NCBI RefSeq assembly: GCF_000717915.1
Contig: NZ_JOCX01000005.1
Span: forward strand, 1 to 64,000
DNA from: Streptomyces sp. NRRL S-244
GTDB lineage: Bacteria; Actinomycetota; Actinomycetes; Streptomycetales; Streptomycetaceae
DNA length: 64,000 bases
Reading direction: 5' to 3'
In this document: positions 7,725 to 25,136 of the stretch, in pieces
Numbering within the stretch: position 1 is the first letter of the stretch
Layout: every line of letters starts with the position of its first letter
Program-made: the position numbers and the translations under genes
The notes under the pieces: generated by a model
Seen by the model: only the letters and a program-made list of their open reading frames with translations
What the model was told of the DNA's origin: nothing
Databases searched by the model: none

Positions 7725-8696
7725 ATGTCTGCATACCGTGCTGCGTACCGGAGGAAGGCCGCCGGCGCGACGCTGGCAGCCGTGCTGCTCGTGGGTGGGG
7801 CCACGGCGTGCGAGAACGGCAAGAAGGACGGTTCCGGCAAGGCTGCCGGCGCCTCGTCCGCGCAGCCCAGCGCGCCCGTGGCGGGCGGTTCGGCCACCGA
7901 GGCCCTCACCGCGGCCTACCAGAAGACCTCGGCCGCCAAGTCGGCCAAGGTGCGCATGACCATGAAGATGTCCGGCGGGCTCGGCGGCGAGGGCATCGAG
8001 ATGACGGGCATCCAGGGGTGGGACCCGCAGGTCATGGACATCACCATGAAGGGCGGGCTCGGGACCACCGGCATCGACTCCATGCGCGTGGTCATGTCCA
8101 AGGACGTCATGTACATGGAGATGCCGACCGACTCCCCGCTGTCCGCGGCCATGGACGGCAAGCGCTGGATGAAGCTCGACATGAAGGCCGCGGCCGAGGG
8201 CTCGGCAGACGCCGAGGCGCTGAAGCGGCTCGGCGGCATGGGCGGCATGGGCGGTGTGACCGGGATGGACCAGGGCCAGGACCCCGCCAAGCAGCTCGCC
8301 CTGCTGCTCGCCTCGCCGAACGTGAAGCTCGTCGGCTCCGAGAAGGTCGAGGGCGCCGACACCCAGCACTACAAGGGCACCCTGAGCTTCGCGGAGATGC
8401 TCGCCGCGAACGAGGGCTCCAGGGCCCTGCCCGAGGCCGACCGCGCGAAGCTCACCGAGGCCATGAAGAAGGCCGGCATCAAGGGCTACGACATGGACGT
8501 CTGGGTGAACAAGGACGGCTACCCGGCCCGCATGAAGGTGAGCATCGGGGCCCCCGAAGGCTCCGTCGACCTGGACGCCCGGTACTCGGACTACGCCACC
8601 ACGGCGACCGTCCAGACCCCGCCCGAGAACGAGACGCTCGACCTCTTCGGGAAGCTCAAGGAGCTCGGCGCCGCGGGCGCCGGGGCAGGGGCCTGA
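7725..8696 (+). CDS. Secreted lipoprotein, first of a tandem paralogous pair
   Basis: A 323-residue lipoprotein of unknown function: two Arg/Lys-rich residues blocks, a hydrophobic segment and a lipobox-like ATAC with Cys29, then a Gly/Ser/Lys linker to about residue 60. The mature domain alternates strand-like segments (KSAKVRMTMKM, DVMYMEMPTD, KRWMKLDMK, KLVGSEKVEGADTQHYKGTL, YDMDVWVNKDGYPARMKV), reminiscent of LppX/LprG-type hydrophobic-ligand carriers, though I infer that only from pattern. Start chosen at ATG 7725 with GGGGTGGGG upstream; an in-frame start at 7689 lacks this. It shares blocks in the same order with the next gene (KTSAAKSAK/KTAAAKFAK, DPAKQLALLL/DPADYLAVLL, KDGYPARMK/KDGYPVRVD). 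Confidence 0.9.
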   Translation: MSAYRAAYRRKAAGATLAAVLLVGGATACENGKKDGSGKAAGASSAQPSAPVAGGSATEALTAAYQKTSAAKSAKVRMTMKMSGGLGGEGIEMTGIQGWDPQVMDITMKGGLGTTGIDSMRVVMSKDVMYMEMPTDSPLSAAMDGKRWMKLDMKAAAEGSADAEALKRLGGMGGMGGVTGMDQGQDPAKQLALLLASPNVKLVGSEKVEGADTQHYKGTLSFAEMLAANEGSRALPEADRAKLTEAMKKAGIKGYDMDVWVNKDGYPARMKVSIGAPEGSVDLDARYSDYATTATVQTPPENETLDLFGKLKELGAAGAGAGA

Positions 8697-8764
8697 CCGG
8701 CCGCGGGGCCTTTCGCAACACCAGAACCACCAGAACCACCAGAACCATCCATGGGGGAGCACCA

Positions 8765-9661
8765 ATGAACACGGCCGTACTGACCCGGGCCGGCATCGCG
8801 GCGGCGGGGGCCGCACTGCTCGTGGGCGGCCTCACCGCCTGCGGGAGCGACAAGGCCGACGGCAAGACGGACGGCAAGGCCGACGGCAAGACGGCGGCGA
8901 AGGCCGAGACGCCGGCGGACGCGGTGAAGGCGTCCTACGTGAAGACGGCGGCCGCCAAGTTCGCCAAGTACGAGATGACCATCACCCCGAGCAGCGGCAA
9001 GGCCGAACAGCTCTCGGGCACGAAGGGCTGGTACCCGTCGAGCACCGGCATCGACGCCAAGGGCGACGGCGCCAACCAGATCATGATCGGCGATGTCATC
9101 TACACCCACTCGGACAAGCCCCTGGAGGGCAAGTCCTGGATGAAGATGAACCTGAACAAGGACGGCAAGCCCCGCTCCCGGTTCAACGACGACCCGGCCG
9201 ACTACCTCGCCGTGCTCCTGGGCCAGCAGAAGCTGACGCTGGTCGGCACCGAGCAGATCGACGGCGGGGAGGCCAAGCACTTCAAGGGCAGCCTCACCAA
9301 CGCCGACCTGCTCGCGGCGGACGAGTCCACCAAGGTGATGGAAGCGGCGAACCGGCAGTACCTCCACGAGGCGCTGAAGGAGTACACCACCCTGGACGTG
9401 GACCTGTGGATCGGCAAGGACGGCTACCCCGTCCGCGTCGACTCGGCGCAGGGCACCAAGGACGGTACGACGAAGGTCTCGGCGAAGTTCTCCGGCTACG
9501 GCACGACGGCCCCGGTCACCGCGCCGCCCGCCGACCAGGTGGCCGACTTCGACGACGTGATGAAGGGCATCGACGACAAGCTCAAGGGCGTCGACGACAC
9601 GCTGAAGGGGGCCGACCAGACCCTGAAGGACGCGGGGCTGGGCGGGCTCGGCGGCTCCTGA
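8765..9661 (+). CDS. Secreted lipoprotein, second of a tandem paralogous pair
   Basis: A 298-residue paralogue of the preceding lipoprotein, 68 nt downstream, with GGGGGAG before the ATG. Signal peptide with lipobox LTAC (Cys26), then a Lys/Asp/Gly repeat linker (DKADGKTDGKADGKTAAK). The mature domain repeats the pattern of its neighbour: SYVKTAAAKFAKYEM, DVIYTHSDKPLEGKSWMKM, LTLVGTEQIDGGEAKHFKGSL and VDLWIGKDGYPVRVD. Unlike its neighbour it ends in three seven-residue repeats (GIDDKLK, GVDDTLK, GADQTLK) that could form a short coiled coil. Role unknown; likely exported to the outer face of the membrane. Its linker start ([10 protein letters not shown]) is identical to that of the lipoprotein at 61547. 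Confidence 0.9.
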   Translation: MNTAVLTRAGIAAAGAALLVGGLTACGSDKADGKTDGKADGKTAAKAETPADAVKASYVKTAAAKFAKYEMTITPSSGKAEQLSGTKGWYPSSTGIDAKGDGANQIMIGDVIYTHSDKPLEGKSWMKMNLNKDGKPRSRFNDDPADYLAVLLGQQKLTLVGTEQIDGGEAKHFKGSLTNADLLAADESTKVMEAANRQYLHEALKEYTTLDVDLWIGKDGYPVRVDSAQGTKDGTTKVSAKFSGYGTTAPVTAPPADQVADFDDVMKGIDDKLKGVDDTLKGADQTLKDAGLGGLGGS

Positions 9662-9671
9662 GTTTCCCTGG

Positions 9672-9696
9672 GAGCGCCCGGGAATCCCGGGCGCTC
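9672..9696 (+). terminator. Terminator after the lipoprotein pair
   Basis: GAGCGCCCGGG (9672-9682) pairs with CCCGGGCGCTC (9686-9696) around an AAT loop, an 11-bp perfect stem without a T run. It separates the lipoproteins from the rplJ promoter. Confidence 0.7.
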
Positions 9697-9716
9697 TCGG
9701 GTGCTTCCGAGGCGAT

Positions 9717-9746
9717 TTGCCTTGGCTCGGTCGGTTCACGTACTCT
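9717..9746 (+). promoter_or_regulatory. Promoter of rplJ-rplL
   Basis: TTGCCT at 9717-9722 and TACTCT at 9741-9746, spacer 18 nt. The start point would be near 9753, giving a leader of about 205 nt before rplJ. Confidence 0.6.
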
Positions 9747-9752
9747 TCCGGA

Positions 9753-9958
9753 GAAGCCAAAGACCGCTGGTCGTTGTCGTGCCCGTGAGGGTGCGGCGGC
9801 CGAAGGATCCGCCAATTGCGGACGTCCTGCGCAGGTGACCTTGGAACGTTCCCGGAATGTCATTCCGGTTGAGCTACGCCCTGGCGCCTGCGCCGGGGCG
9901 TTTCGTATGTCAGCCCCTTCTGAGCGGTCCTCATCACCCGGAAGGAGGCGAACGCACC
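9753..9958 (+). promoter_or_regulatory. L10 (rplJ) mRNA leader, candidate autoregulatory structure
   Basis: The leader starts with GCCAAAGACCGCTGGTCG, resembling the conserved core I recall from L10-leader RNAs bound by the L10-L7/L12 complex. It then contains an inverted repeat CCGGAATG-T-CATTCCGG (9852-9868) and a strong hairpin at 9876-9901 (ACGCCC-GGCGC stem) followed by TTTCG, which could act as an attenuator. The rplJ Shine-Dalgarno GGAAGGAGG is at 9940-9948. The assignment to the Rfam L10 leader is inference. Confidence 0.6.
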
Positions 9959-10489
9959 ATGCCGACGCCCAACAAGGCTGCATCGGTAGCCGAGCTCAAG
10001 GACGCGTTCCAGAGCTCGAACGCCGCCGTGCTGACCGAGTACCGGGGTCTCACCGTCGCGCAGCTCAAGACGCTGCGTCGCTCTCTCGGTGAGAACGCCC
10101 AGTACGCCGTGGTGAAGAACACGCTGACCAAGATTGCGGCCAACCAGGCCGGGATCACCGCGCTGGACGAGCACTTCGCTGGTCCGACCGCGGTCGCCTT
10201 CATCACCGGTGACCCGGTGGAGTCGGCGAAGAGCCTGCGTGACTTCGCCAAGGACAACCCGAACCTCATCATCAAGGCGGGTGTCCTTGATGGTAAGGCG
10301 CTCACCGCCGATGAGATCAAGAAGCTTGCGGACCTCGAGTCCCGCGAGGTTCTGCTCAGCAAGCTGGCCGGCGCGTTCAAGGGCAAGCAGTCTCAGGCTG
10401 CCTCGCTCTTCCAGGCGCTGCCGTCGAAGTTCGTCCGCACCGCGGAAGCGCTTCGCGTCAAGCTCGCCGAGCAGGGCGGTGCCGAGTAA
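9959..10489 (+). CDS. rplJ: 50S ribosomal protein L10
   Basis: L10 anchors the L7/L12 dimers at the base of the ribosomal stalk. The 176-residue product has the conserved N terminus ([26 protein letters not shown], broken here by normal spacing), the signature [20 protein letters not shown] and a C-terminal helix ending [14 protein letters not shown] that binds L7/L12. The start at 9959 has an excellent GGAAGGAGG site at 9940-9948; an in-frame extension to 9857 would translate the regulatory leader and is rejected. rplL follows after 110 nt in the same unit. Confidence 0.97.
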   Translation: MPTPNKAASVAELKDAFQSSNAAVLTEYRGLTVAQLKTLRRSLGENAQYAVVKNTLTKIAANQAGITALDEHFAGPTAVAFITGDPVESAKSLRDFAKDNPNLIIKAGVLDGKALTADEIKKLADLESREVLLSKLAGAFKGKQSQAASLFQALPSKFVRTAEALRVKLAEQGGAE

Positions 10490-10599
10490 TTCGGCTCGCG
10501 CACTGATCCACGCCGCCTAGTGCGTGGGTCGTAGCGGGCCGTTACGCCCGCCTCTATATACATCCGGCACCTGCCGAATTAGTGGAAGGATCGCCCATC

Positions 10600-10983
10600 A
10601 TGGCGAAGCTCTCTCAGGACGACCTCCTCGCCCAGTTCGAGGAGATGACCCTCATCGAGCTCTCCGAGTTCGTGAAGGCCTTCGAGGAGAAGTTCGACGT
10701 CACCGCCGCCGCGGCCGTCGCCGTTGCCGGCCCGGCCGGCCCGGGTGCCGTTGCCGAGGCCGAGGAGGAGAAGGACGAGTTCGACGTCATCCTCACCGGT
10801 GCGGGCGACAAGAAGATCCAGGTCATCAAGGTCGTGCGCGAGCTGACCTCCCTGGGTCTGAAGGAGGCCAAGGACCTCGTCGACGGTGCGCCGAAGCCCG
10901 TCCTCGAGAAGGTCGCCAAGGACGCCGCCGAGAAGGCCGCCGAGGCCCTCAAGGGCGCCGGTGCGGCCGTCGAGGTCAAGTAA
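10600..10983 (+). CDS. rplL: 50S ribosomal protein L7/L12
   Basis: The multi-copy stalk protein that recruits elongation factors and stimulates their GTPase. The 127-residue product shows the N-terminal dimerisation helices ([21 protein letters not shown]), the Ala/Val/Pro hinge ([17 protein letters not shown], residues 38-55) and the factor-binding C-terminal domain ([20 protein letters not shown], then [15 protein letters not shown]). The ATG at 10600 is preceded by GGAAGGA; an earlier in-frame start at 10582 would overlap that site. A very stable hairpin follows at 11014 and should reduce read-through to rpoB. Confidence 0.98.
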   Translation: MAKLSQDDLLAQFEEMTLIELSEFVKAFEEKFDVTAAAAVAVAGPAGPGAVAEAEEEKDEFDVILTGAGDKKIQVIKVVRELTSLGLKEAKDLVDGAPKPVLEKVAKDAAEKAAEALKGAGAAVEVK

Positions 10984-11013
10984 CACCTCTGGGGCCCTCC
11001 TGAGGCCCCAACC

Positions 11014-11045
11014 AAGGGCGATCACCCGTAAGGGTGGTCGCCCTT
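11014..11045 (+). terminator. Terminator or attenuator after rplL
   Basis: A 14-bp stem (11014-11027 with 11032-11045, one T-G pair) with a GTAA tetraloop and TTT at the right edge. It sits about 350 nt before the rpoB promoter, so rpoBC is at least partly independent of rplJL here. Confidence 0.85.
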
Positions 11046-11372
11046 TGGCGTACCCGCAGTGCCTGACTTGCCCTGGTCTCGTTGGGGAGTAGGGTGATCA
11101 TCGTTGCCCCGCGGCCGGGTCCTGAGCTGATCCGCACGGAGCAGGGGGCCTTGACGAACGGCACGCGGCGCGCAATTCTCAGTCCCGTTGTGGGATCGAT
11201 CGGCTCGGTCCGAGATCCGAGGCACGGATCGACGATCCGAGGCATGGATCGACTACGAAGAGGGCAGTACTGATACGCGCTCTGTGTGCGAGAGCCCATG
11301 AGGGGCGCGTGTTGGACGCAGGGTTGCTGGGTTGCAGGGTTGGTTTAAACGACATGGGGAAGGCCTGTTGCC

Positions 11373-11386
11373 GGTTTCCGGAAACC
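11373..11386 (+). promoter_or_regulatory. Perfect 14-bp palindrome next to the rpoB promoter
   Basis: GGTTTCCGGAAACC reads the same on both strands and ends 5 nt before the -35 hexamer, an operator-like position. A smaller palindrome GTTTAAAC lies upstream at 11343-11350. No known regulator is assigned. Confidence 0.5.
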
Positions 11387-11391
11387 TGGTC

Positions 11392-11420
11392 TGGACATCA
11401 GTGAGCCAAGTGGCTACACT
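11392..11420 (+). promoter_or_regulatory. rpoBC promoter
   Basis: TGGACA at 11392-11397 (5/6 to TTGACA) and TACACT at 11415-11420 with the optimal 17-nt spacer. Transcription would start near 11427, leaving a leader of about 173 nt before the TTG start. The 616-nt rplL-rpoB gap holds the rplL hairpin, this promoter, a palindrome and no credible gene. Confidence 0.75.
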
Positions 11421-11599
11421 GACCCTTTGCGCTGCCTGTTAGCTGCCCCCTGCCCGTCGCCAGGGGCATGCCCACGCTCGAGCACACTTGATCGATACGC
11501 CCTGACCAGGTCTTTTCGACCGAATCAGGCGGGACGTCTTCTGTGTCAGCTGGGACCGGTACGCGCGTAGTGAGTCCGAGCCCTCGGAAGGACCCCCTC

Positions 11600-15082
<3,483 letters not shown>

Positions 15083-15088
15083 CGGGCC

Positions 15089-15120
15089 TGACGGGGGGCT
15101 CGCTCAAGAGCCCCCCGTCA
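15089..15120 (+). terminator. rpoB-rpoC intergenic hairpin
   Basis: A 13-bp perfect stem (15089-15101 with 15108-15120) around GCTCAA, containing six consecutive G-C pairs, 6 nt after the rpoB stop. No T run follows, so it may be an RNA-processing, stabilising or partial termination element. Confidence 0.6.
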
Positions 15121-15179
15121 TCCCCGGGACCGTTCAGACCATGATTGAGACTCGACCCCGAAAGAGGGATTGACGCACA

Positions 15180-19079
<3,900 letters not shown>

Positions 19080-19090
19080 AGGTTCGTAAG

Positions 19091-19134
19091 AAGAAGCCCC
19101 CCGCTGCTCCGAGAGGAGCGGCGGGGGGCTTCTT
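19091..19134 (+). terminator. Strong terminator after rpoC
   Basis: A 20-bp stem (19091-19110 with 19115-19134, one T-G pair) closed by a GAGA tetraloop, starting 12 nt after the rpoC stop. It also separates rpoC from the convergent YfhO-type gene. Confidence 0.92.
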
Positions 19135-19180
19135 CGTGTTCCGGGTCCCCGGGGGATGCCCCGGGGCCGTGGGGATGCCG

Positions 19181-21670
19181 TCAGGCGCGCCGGCGGCGGC
19201 GCAGGCCGGCGGCCGTGACCGCGGTGAGGGTCAGGAGGGAGAGGGCGGCGGCGGCCAGGCCGGGGGTGAGGCCCTTGGGGGTGAAGGTGCAGGAGACCTT
19301 GTCGGTGCCTGCGGGGATGTCCGTGGCGACCAGCCCGTGGAAGCTCTTCGCCGGGGCCGTGCACTGCCAGCCCGGGACGTCGGTCATCGCGAAGACGGCG
19401 GTGCCCGTGGCGCCCTTCGGGAGGGTGGCCTCGATGGAGTGGCCGCCTGCGGTGACGCGGGTGGCGCCGGTGGACTTCAGGGAGGTGACCGCCGAGTCCA
19501 GGGCGGGGCGGTCCAGGCAGCCGATGGGGTGCTCGCCCGCCGTCGCGTCCTTGGTCCGCGTACGGACCGCCACCGCGACCTTGCCGTCCGCGGGGACCTC
19601 GCCCAGGCTGATCACGCCCGTCATCCGGTCTTCGAGGGGCTTGTCCGCGCCGCCGGAGGTGAGGGTGCCGTAGAGCTGCGGGGAGTACCAGTACGCCTCG
19701 GAGCCCGGGGTGCACTGGGCGGCGTACGTCTGCTCGGTGGCGGTGCCCCCGCGGGTGACCTGCGGGACCCGGTAGACGGTGGCGCCGAGGACGTTCTCCT
19801 GGCGGGCGTAGACGCTGTCCGCGGGGTTCGGGGAGGTGTAGGGCCCGGTGCGGACGGTGACCAGCGGGGGAGCGGGGAACTTCTCGTGCGTCCAGGTGTT
19901 CGGTGCGGCCCCCGGGCGGACCCGGGCGCCGATCGAGAAGACCGCGTCGAGCACGGGGTTGTCGGCGCCGAAGAAGGTGCGGCCGTCGTTCTTGAACCCG
20001 TAGCCGAGGGGCTCCAGGGCCCGGTACGTGGCCTCCGGCAGGTAGCTGCTGTAGTACTGCGGGCCCTCCGCGCGCAGGGCCAGGGCGTCGTTGTACGAGC
20101 TCTGCGGCGCGCCCGAGTCGGTCCGGTATGCGGGCCAGCCGTCCACCTGCCGGACGGCGTCGAAGTGCGCGCTGATCGAGCTGTTCGAGGTGGGGACCGG
20201 CTTCGCCCAGCGCTCGCGGCTGCGGCGGGAGTCCGCACCGGCGGCCGCCACCGTGGATTCCGCGAAGACCACGCCGACCATGAGGACGGCGGCCACCGGG
20301 ATCAGGTAACGCCGCTTCTCGCCCAGCGCCAGGAGGACCAGGGCCAGGAGCGAGACGCCCCCGCCCACCAGCACCGCCGGCCAGGTCCAGCCGCCGAAGT
20401 CGTCGGTGTGGCGCAGTACGAAGGTGGCCGCCACCAGCAGGGCGGCCGTCAGCGCCAGGTGCAGCGGGCGCGGGCGGTGGGCCAGGGCCAGCCAGGCCAG
20501 GATCACCACCATGCCGCTGAAGACGAAGGCCTCGCGGTACGGGTTGCCGTTCGGCACCGCCAGCCCGTGCCATGCGTACTGGGTCGGCGGGAACTGGAAC
20601 GAGGCGACGACGAGCAGCGTCGCCGCCGCCCACACCAGGCGGGTCCGGCGGGCGATGGCGGCGTTGAAGAGGAAGGATCCGGCGAGGATCAGGCCGAGGG
20701 AGGCCACGTACAGCCGCGGCCGGCCTCCCCACAGGTGCGTGGCCGGGAGCATCCCGGCCAGGAAGATCTCGATCCGTACGGGCTCGAAGGCCCCGGCCTG
20801 GGTGGGCTGGGCGGAGCCGCTGGAGAGGAACGACGGAAGCAGGAGCGGGAGGGTCAGCAGGATGCCCGTCCCGGCGGCCGTGGAGGCCCGCCACAGGGCG
20901 CGCAGCCGCTGCCGGCCGGTCATGTCCCGGGTGATCAGTCGGATGGCGAGCAGCACGCAGGCGGCCATCGTGGCCATCATCGCGGTGTAGAAGTTGCCGA
21001 ACCAGGCGAGCGCGACGAACAGCGCCGCCCCCGGCCAGCGGCGCTCCTCCAGGCACCACTCGACCGCGATGCCGAGCAGGGGGAGCGCGACCAGGCCCCA
21101 CAGCCACATCGGGATGTACGAGGCGTCGCTGAGCGCCCAGCCGCAGAGCCCGTAGCAGGCGCCGAGGACCCCGCGCTGCCACCACGGGCCGGTGTGCAGC
21201 TTGCCGAGGTAGACGGTCATGACGGCGGCGGCGGTGCCCATCGTGATCGGGGTGATCGCGAAGACGGCGAGGTCGACGTGGGCGCGCGGGACCAGGACCG
21301 CCAGCCAGGAGAACGGGTTGCCGAGGTACGTGTAGTAGTCGGACAGGAACTGCTGGCCGAAGCCGCCGCGCCAGGTGAAGAGCACGTCGCCGGCGGCCTG
21401 CCCGTGGACCAGGTCCCACAGCGCGCGGTGGAACGGCACGTACTGGTTGGCCTGGTCGTTGAGGGCCCGGCCGGTGTTGCCGAAGGGGAAGGTGCCGCGG
21501 GCGACCCAGGCCGAGCAGAACGCGGCCGAGGTGATCAGGAACGCCAGCAGGGGCCCGTACGGGCGGGCGCGCAGGCGGTCGGGCAGGCGGCCGAGCCACG
21601 TCTGCCGGCGGCGGGGCGACGGGAGGACCGGACGGTCCGTCGCCGTCGTCTCCGAGGTGACCGTCCGCAA
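19181..21670 (-). CDS. YfhO-family integral membrane protein (GT-C-like)
   Basis: An 829-residue polytopic membrane protein. The N-terminal half has about a dozen hydrophobic spans beginning at residue 37 (YGPLLAFLITSAAFCSAWV); the first periplasmic loop carries DQANQYVPFHRALWD and GGFGQQFLSDYYTYLGNPFSW, the pattern of bacterial YfhO proteins, which are lipid-linked sugar transferases needed for teichoic-acid or glycan decoration in Firmicutes. A long extracellular domain follows, and the protein ends in one span plus RRRRRA. The start at 21670 is a TTG with GGGAGCGGGA upstream; no nearby ATG or GTG competes. It lies convergent to rpoC and divergent from rpsL. Substrate unknown; wall glycan modification is inferred. 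Confidence 0.85.
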   Translation of the reverse strand: MRTVTSETTATDRPVLPSPRRRQTWLGRLPDRLRARPYGPLLAFLITSAAFCSAWVARGTFPFGNTGRALNDQANQYVPFHRALWDLVHGQAAGDVLFTWRGGFGQQFLSDYYTYLGNPFSWLAVLVPRAHVDLAVFAITPITMGTAAAVMTVYLGKLHTGPWWQRGVLGACYGLCGWALSDASYIPMWLWGLVALPLLGIAVEWCLEERRWPGAALFVALAWFGNFYTAMMATMAACVLLAIRLITRDMTGRQRLRALWRASTAAGTGILLTLPLLLPSFLSSGSAQPTQAGAFEPVRIEIFLAGMLPATHLWGGRPRLYVASLGLILAGSFLFNAAIARRTRLVWAAATLLVVASFQFPPTQYAWHGLAVPNGNPYREAFVFSGMVVILAWLALAHRPRPLHLALTAALLVAATFVLRHTDDFGGWTWPAVLVGGGVSLLALVLLALGEKRRYLIPVAAVLMVGVVFAESTVAAAGADSRRSRERWAKPVPTSNSSISAHFDAVRQVDGWPAYRTDSGAPQSSYNDALALRAEGPQYYSSYLPEATYRALEPLGYGFKNDGRTFFGADNPVLDAVFSIGARVRPGAAPNTWTHEKFPAPPLVTVRTGPYTSPNPADSVYARQENVLGATVYRVPQVTRGGTATEQTYAAQCTPGSEAYWYSPQLYGTLTSGGADKPLEDRMTGVISLGEVPADGKVAVAVRTRTKDATAGEHPIGCLDRPALDSAVTSLKSTGATRVTAGGHSIEATLPKGATGTAVFAMTDVPGWQCTAPAKSFHGLVATDIPAGTDKVSCTFTPKGLTPGLAAAALSLLTLTAVTAAGLRRRRRA

Positions 21671-21710
21671 TGTCCCGCTCCCTGAATGCTCGTGGATGCC
21701 CGTGCCGGGC

Positions 21711-21716
21711 AGTTTA
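21711..21716 (-). promoter_or_regulatory. Candidate -10 box of the YfhO-type gene
   Basis: On the minus strand TAAACT lies about 40 nt before the TTG start. No good -35 is visible at 16-18 nt. The rest of the 407-nt gap to rpsL holds the rpsL promoter and leader and no gene. Confidence 0.35.
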
Positions 21717-21857
21717 GTTCTCGGGGACGGTCGCCCCGTCCGCCTCCGCCTAGCACGCCTTTACCACATGCGCGAGTCGGCAGAGCCACACAGGGGCCTC
21801 GCCCAAGCGGCACATGACCGGCGGCGATGTCCCGGTTGTCCCGCGCGGGCTTTTGTT

Positions 21858-21886
21858 TTGACCGGATGGGATGCGGTAGGTACGCT
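21858..21886 (+). promoter_or_regulatory. str operon (rpsL) promoter
   Basis: TTGACC at 21858-21863 and TACGCT at 21881-21886, spacer 17 nt: a near-ideal HrdB promoter. Transcription should start near 21893, giving a leader of about 185 nt. Confidence 0.8.
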
Positions 21887-22002
21887 CAGACCTTGTGCCT
21901 GGGGTGTGCCTGGGCTCCTGTGCGTGTCCATCAACCGCATGAGAGCCGGATCAGCCACCGCGATCCATGCGTTTCCGTGCTTGCGCGGAGCTCCGCCGGA
22001 TC

Positions 22003-22027
22003 CGACACACCCGACCGCGTGGGTCGG
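22003..22027 (+). promoter_or_regulatory. Leader motif shared with rpsJ
   Basis: A 25-nt segment differing at one base from 37257-37281 in the rpsJ leader. Its core CCCGACCGCGTGGGTCGG can fold as CCGACC/GGTCGG around GCGTG. It lies 50 nt before the rpsL start. Confidence 0.65.
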
Positions 22028-22077
22028 CAAAGTTCCAGGTTAGCTTCACTACACGGCACACAGAAACCGGAGAAGTA

Positions 22078-22449
22078 GTGCCTACGATCCAGCAGCTGGT
22101 CCGTAAGGGCCGGCAGGACAAGGTCGAGAAGACGAAGACGCCCGCGCTTGAGGCTTCGCCCCAGCGCCGTGGCGTCTGCACGCGTGTGTTCACGACCACC
22201 CCGAAGAAGCCGAACTCGGCGCTCCGTAAGGTCGCGCGTGTGCGTCTGACCTCCGGCATCGAGGTCACCGCTTACATTCCGGGTGAGGGACACAACCTGC
22301 AGGAGCACTCGATCGTGCTCGTGCGTGGTGGCCGTGTGAAGGACCTGCCGGGTGTTCGTTACAAGATCATCCGCGGTGCGCTTGACACCCAGGCTGTCAA
22401 GAACCGCAAGCAGGCCCGCAGCCGCTACGGCGCCAAGAAGGAGAAGTAA
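22078..22449 (+). CDS. rpsL: 30S ribosomal protein S12
   Basis: S12 controls decoding accuracy at the A site. The 123-residue product starts at GTG 22078 ([13 protein letters not shown]) with GGAGAAG upstream; an in-frame start at 21967 would translate the leader. The streptomycin-related loop [13 protein letters not shown] has wild-type Lys43, and [10 protein letters not shown] has Lys88 and Asp89, the usual methylthiolation site, so no known streptomycin-resistance substitution is visible. First gene of the str operon, 2 nt before rpsG. Confidence 0.98.
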   Translation: MPTIQQLVRKGRQDKVEKTKTPALEASPQRRGVCTRVFTTTPKKPNSALRKVARVRLTSGIEVTAYIPGEGHNLQEHSIVLVRGGRVKDLPGVRYKIIRGALDTQAVKNRKQARSRYGAKKEK

Positions 22450-22451
22450 GA

Positions 22452-22922
22452 ATGCCTCGTAAGGGCCCCGCCCCGAAGCGCCCGGTCATCATCGACCCGG
22501 TCTACGCATCTCCTCTGGTGACGTCGCTCATCAACAAGATCCTCCTGAACGGCAAGCGCTCCACCGCCGAGCGCATCGTTTACGGCGCCATGGAAGGCCT
22601 CCGCGAGAAGACCGGCAACGACCCGGTCATCACGCTGAAGCGCGCGCTGGAGAACGTCAAGCCGTCCCTCGAGGTCAAGTCCCGCCGTGTCGGTGGCGCG
22701 ACCTACCAGGTTCCCGTCGAGGTCAAGCCGGGTCGCCAGTCGACCCTGGCTCTCCGCTGGCTCGTGGGTTACTCCCGCGCCCGCCGCGAGAAGACCATGA
22801 CCGAGCGCCTGATGAACGAGCTTCTCGACGCCTCGAACGGCCTCGGTGCGGCCGTCAAGAAGCGCGAGGACACGCACAAGATGGCCGAGTCCAACAAGGC
22901 CTTCGCGCACTACCGCTGGTAG
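22452..22922 (+). CDS. rpsG: 30S ribosomal protein S7
   Basis: S7 nucleates assembly of the 30S head and contacts E-site tRNA. The 156-residue product is the expected bacterial length: [38 protein letters not shown], the signature [22 protein letters not shown] (split here only by normal structure) and the [15 protein letters not shown] helix with a C-terminal [15 protein letters not shown]. The start is 2 nt after rpsL, and fusA follows after 39 nt. Confidence 0.98.
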   Translation: MPRKGPAPKRPVIIDPVYASPLVTSLINKILLNGKRSTAERIVYGAMEGLREKTGNDPVITLKRALENVKPSLEVKSRRVGGATYQVPVEVKPGRQSTLALRWLVGYSRARREKTMTERLMNELLDASNGLGAAVKKREDTHKMAESNKAFAHYRW

Positions 22923-22961
22923 TCCCAACCCACATCGAGACCGAGAGAAGACTGAGCCGAT

Positions 22962-25094
<2,133 letters not shown>

Positions 25095-25136
25095 CTCTTC
25101 CGAGTACACGCTTTAGGCTTGTCACCGGCAGCCTCT

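Noticed and set aside
9857-9958. An N-terminal extension of rplJ
   Set aside because: It would translate the leader hairpins; the GGAAGGAGG site favours 9959.
19136-21685. An 849-codon plus-strand frame opposite the YfhO gene
   Set aside because: Gly/Ala/Arg/Gln-rich low-complexity translation; the minus strand has the membrane protein with proper motifs.
22200-22350. Streptomycin-resistance changes in S12
   Set aside because: Lys43 and Lys88 are present, as in the usual sensitive form.
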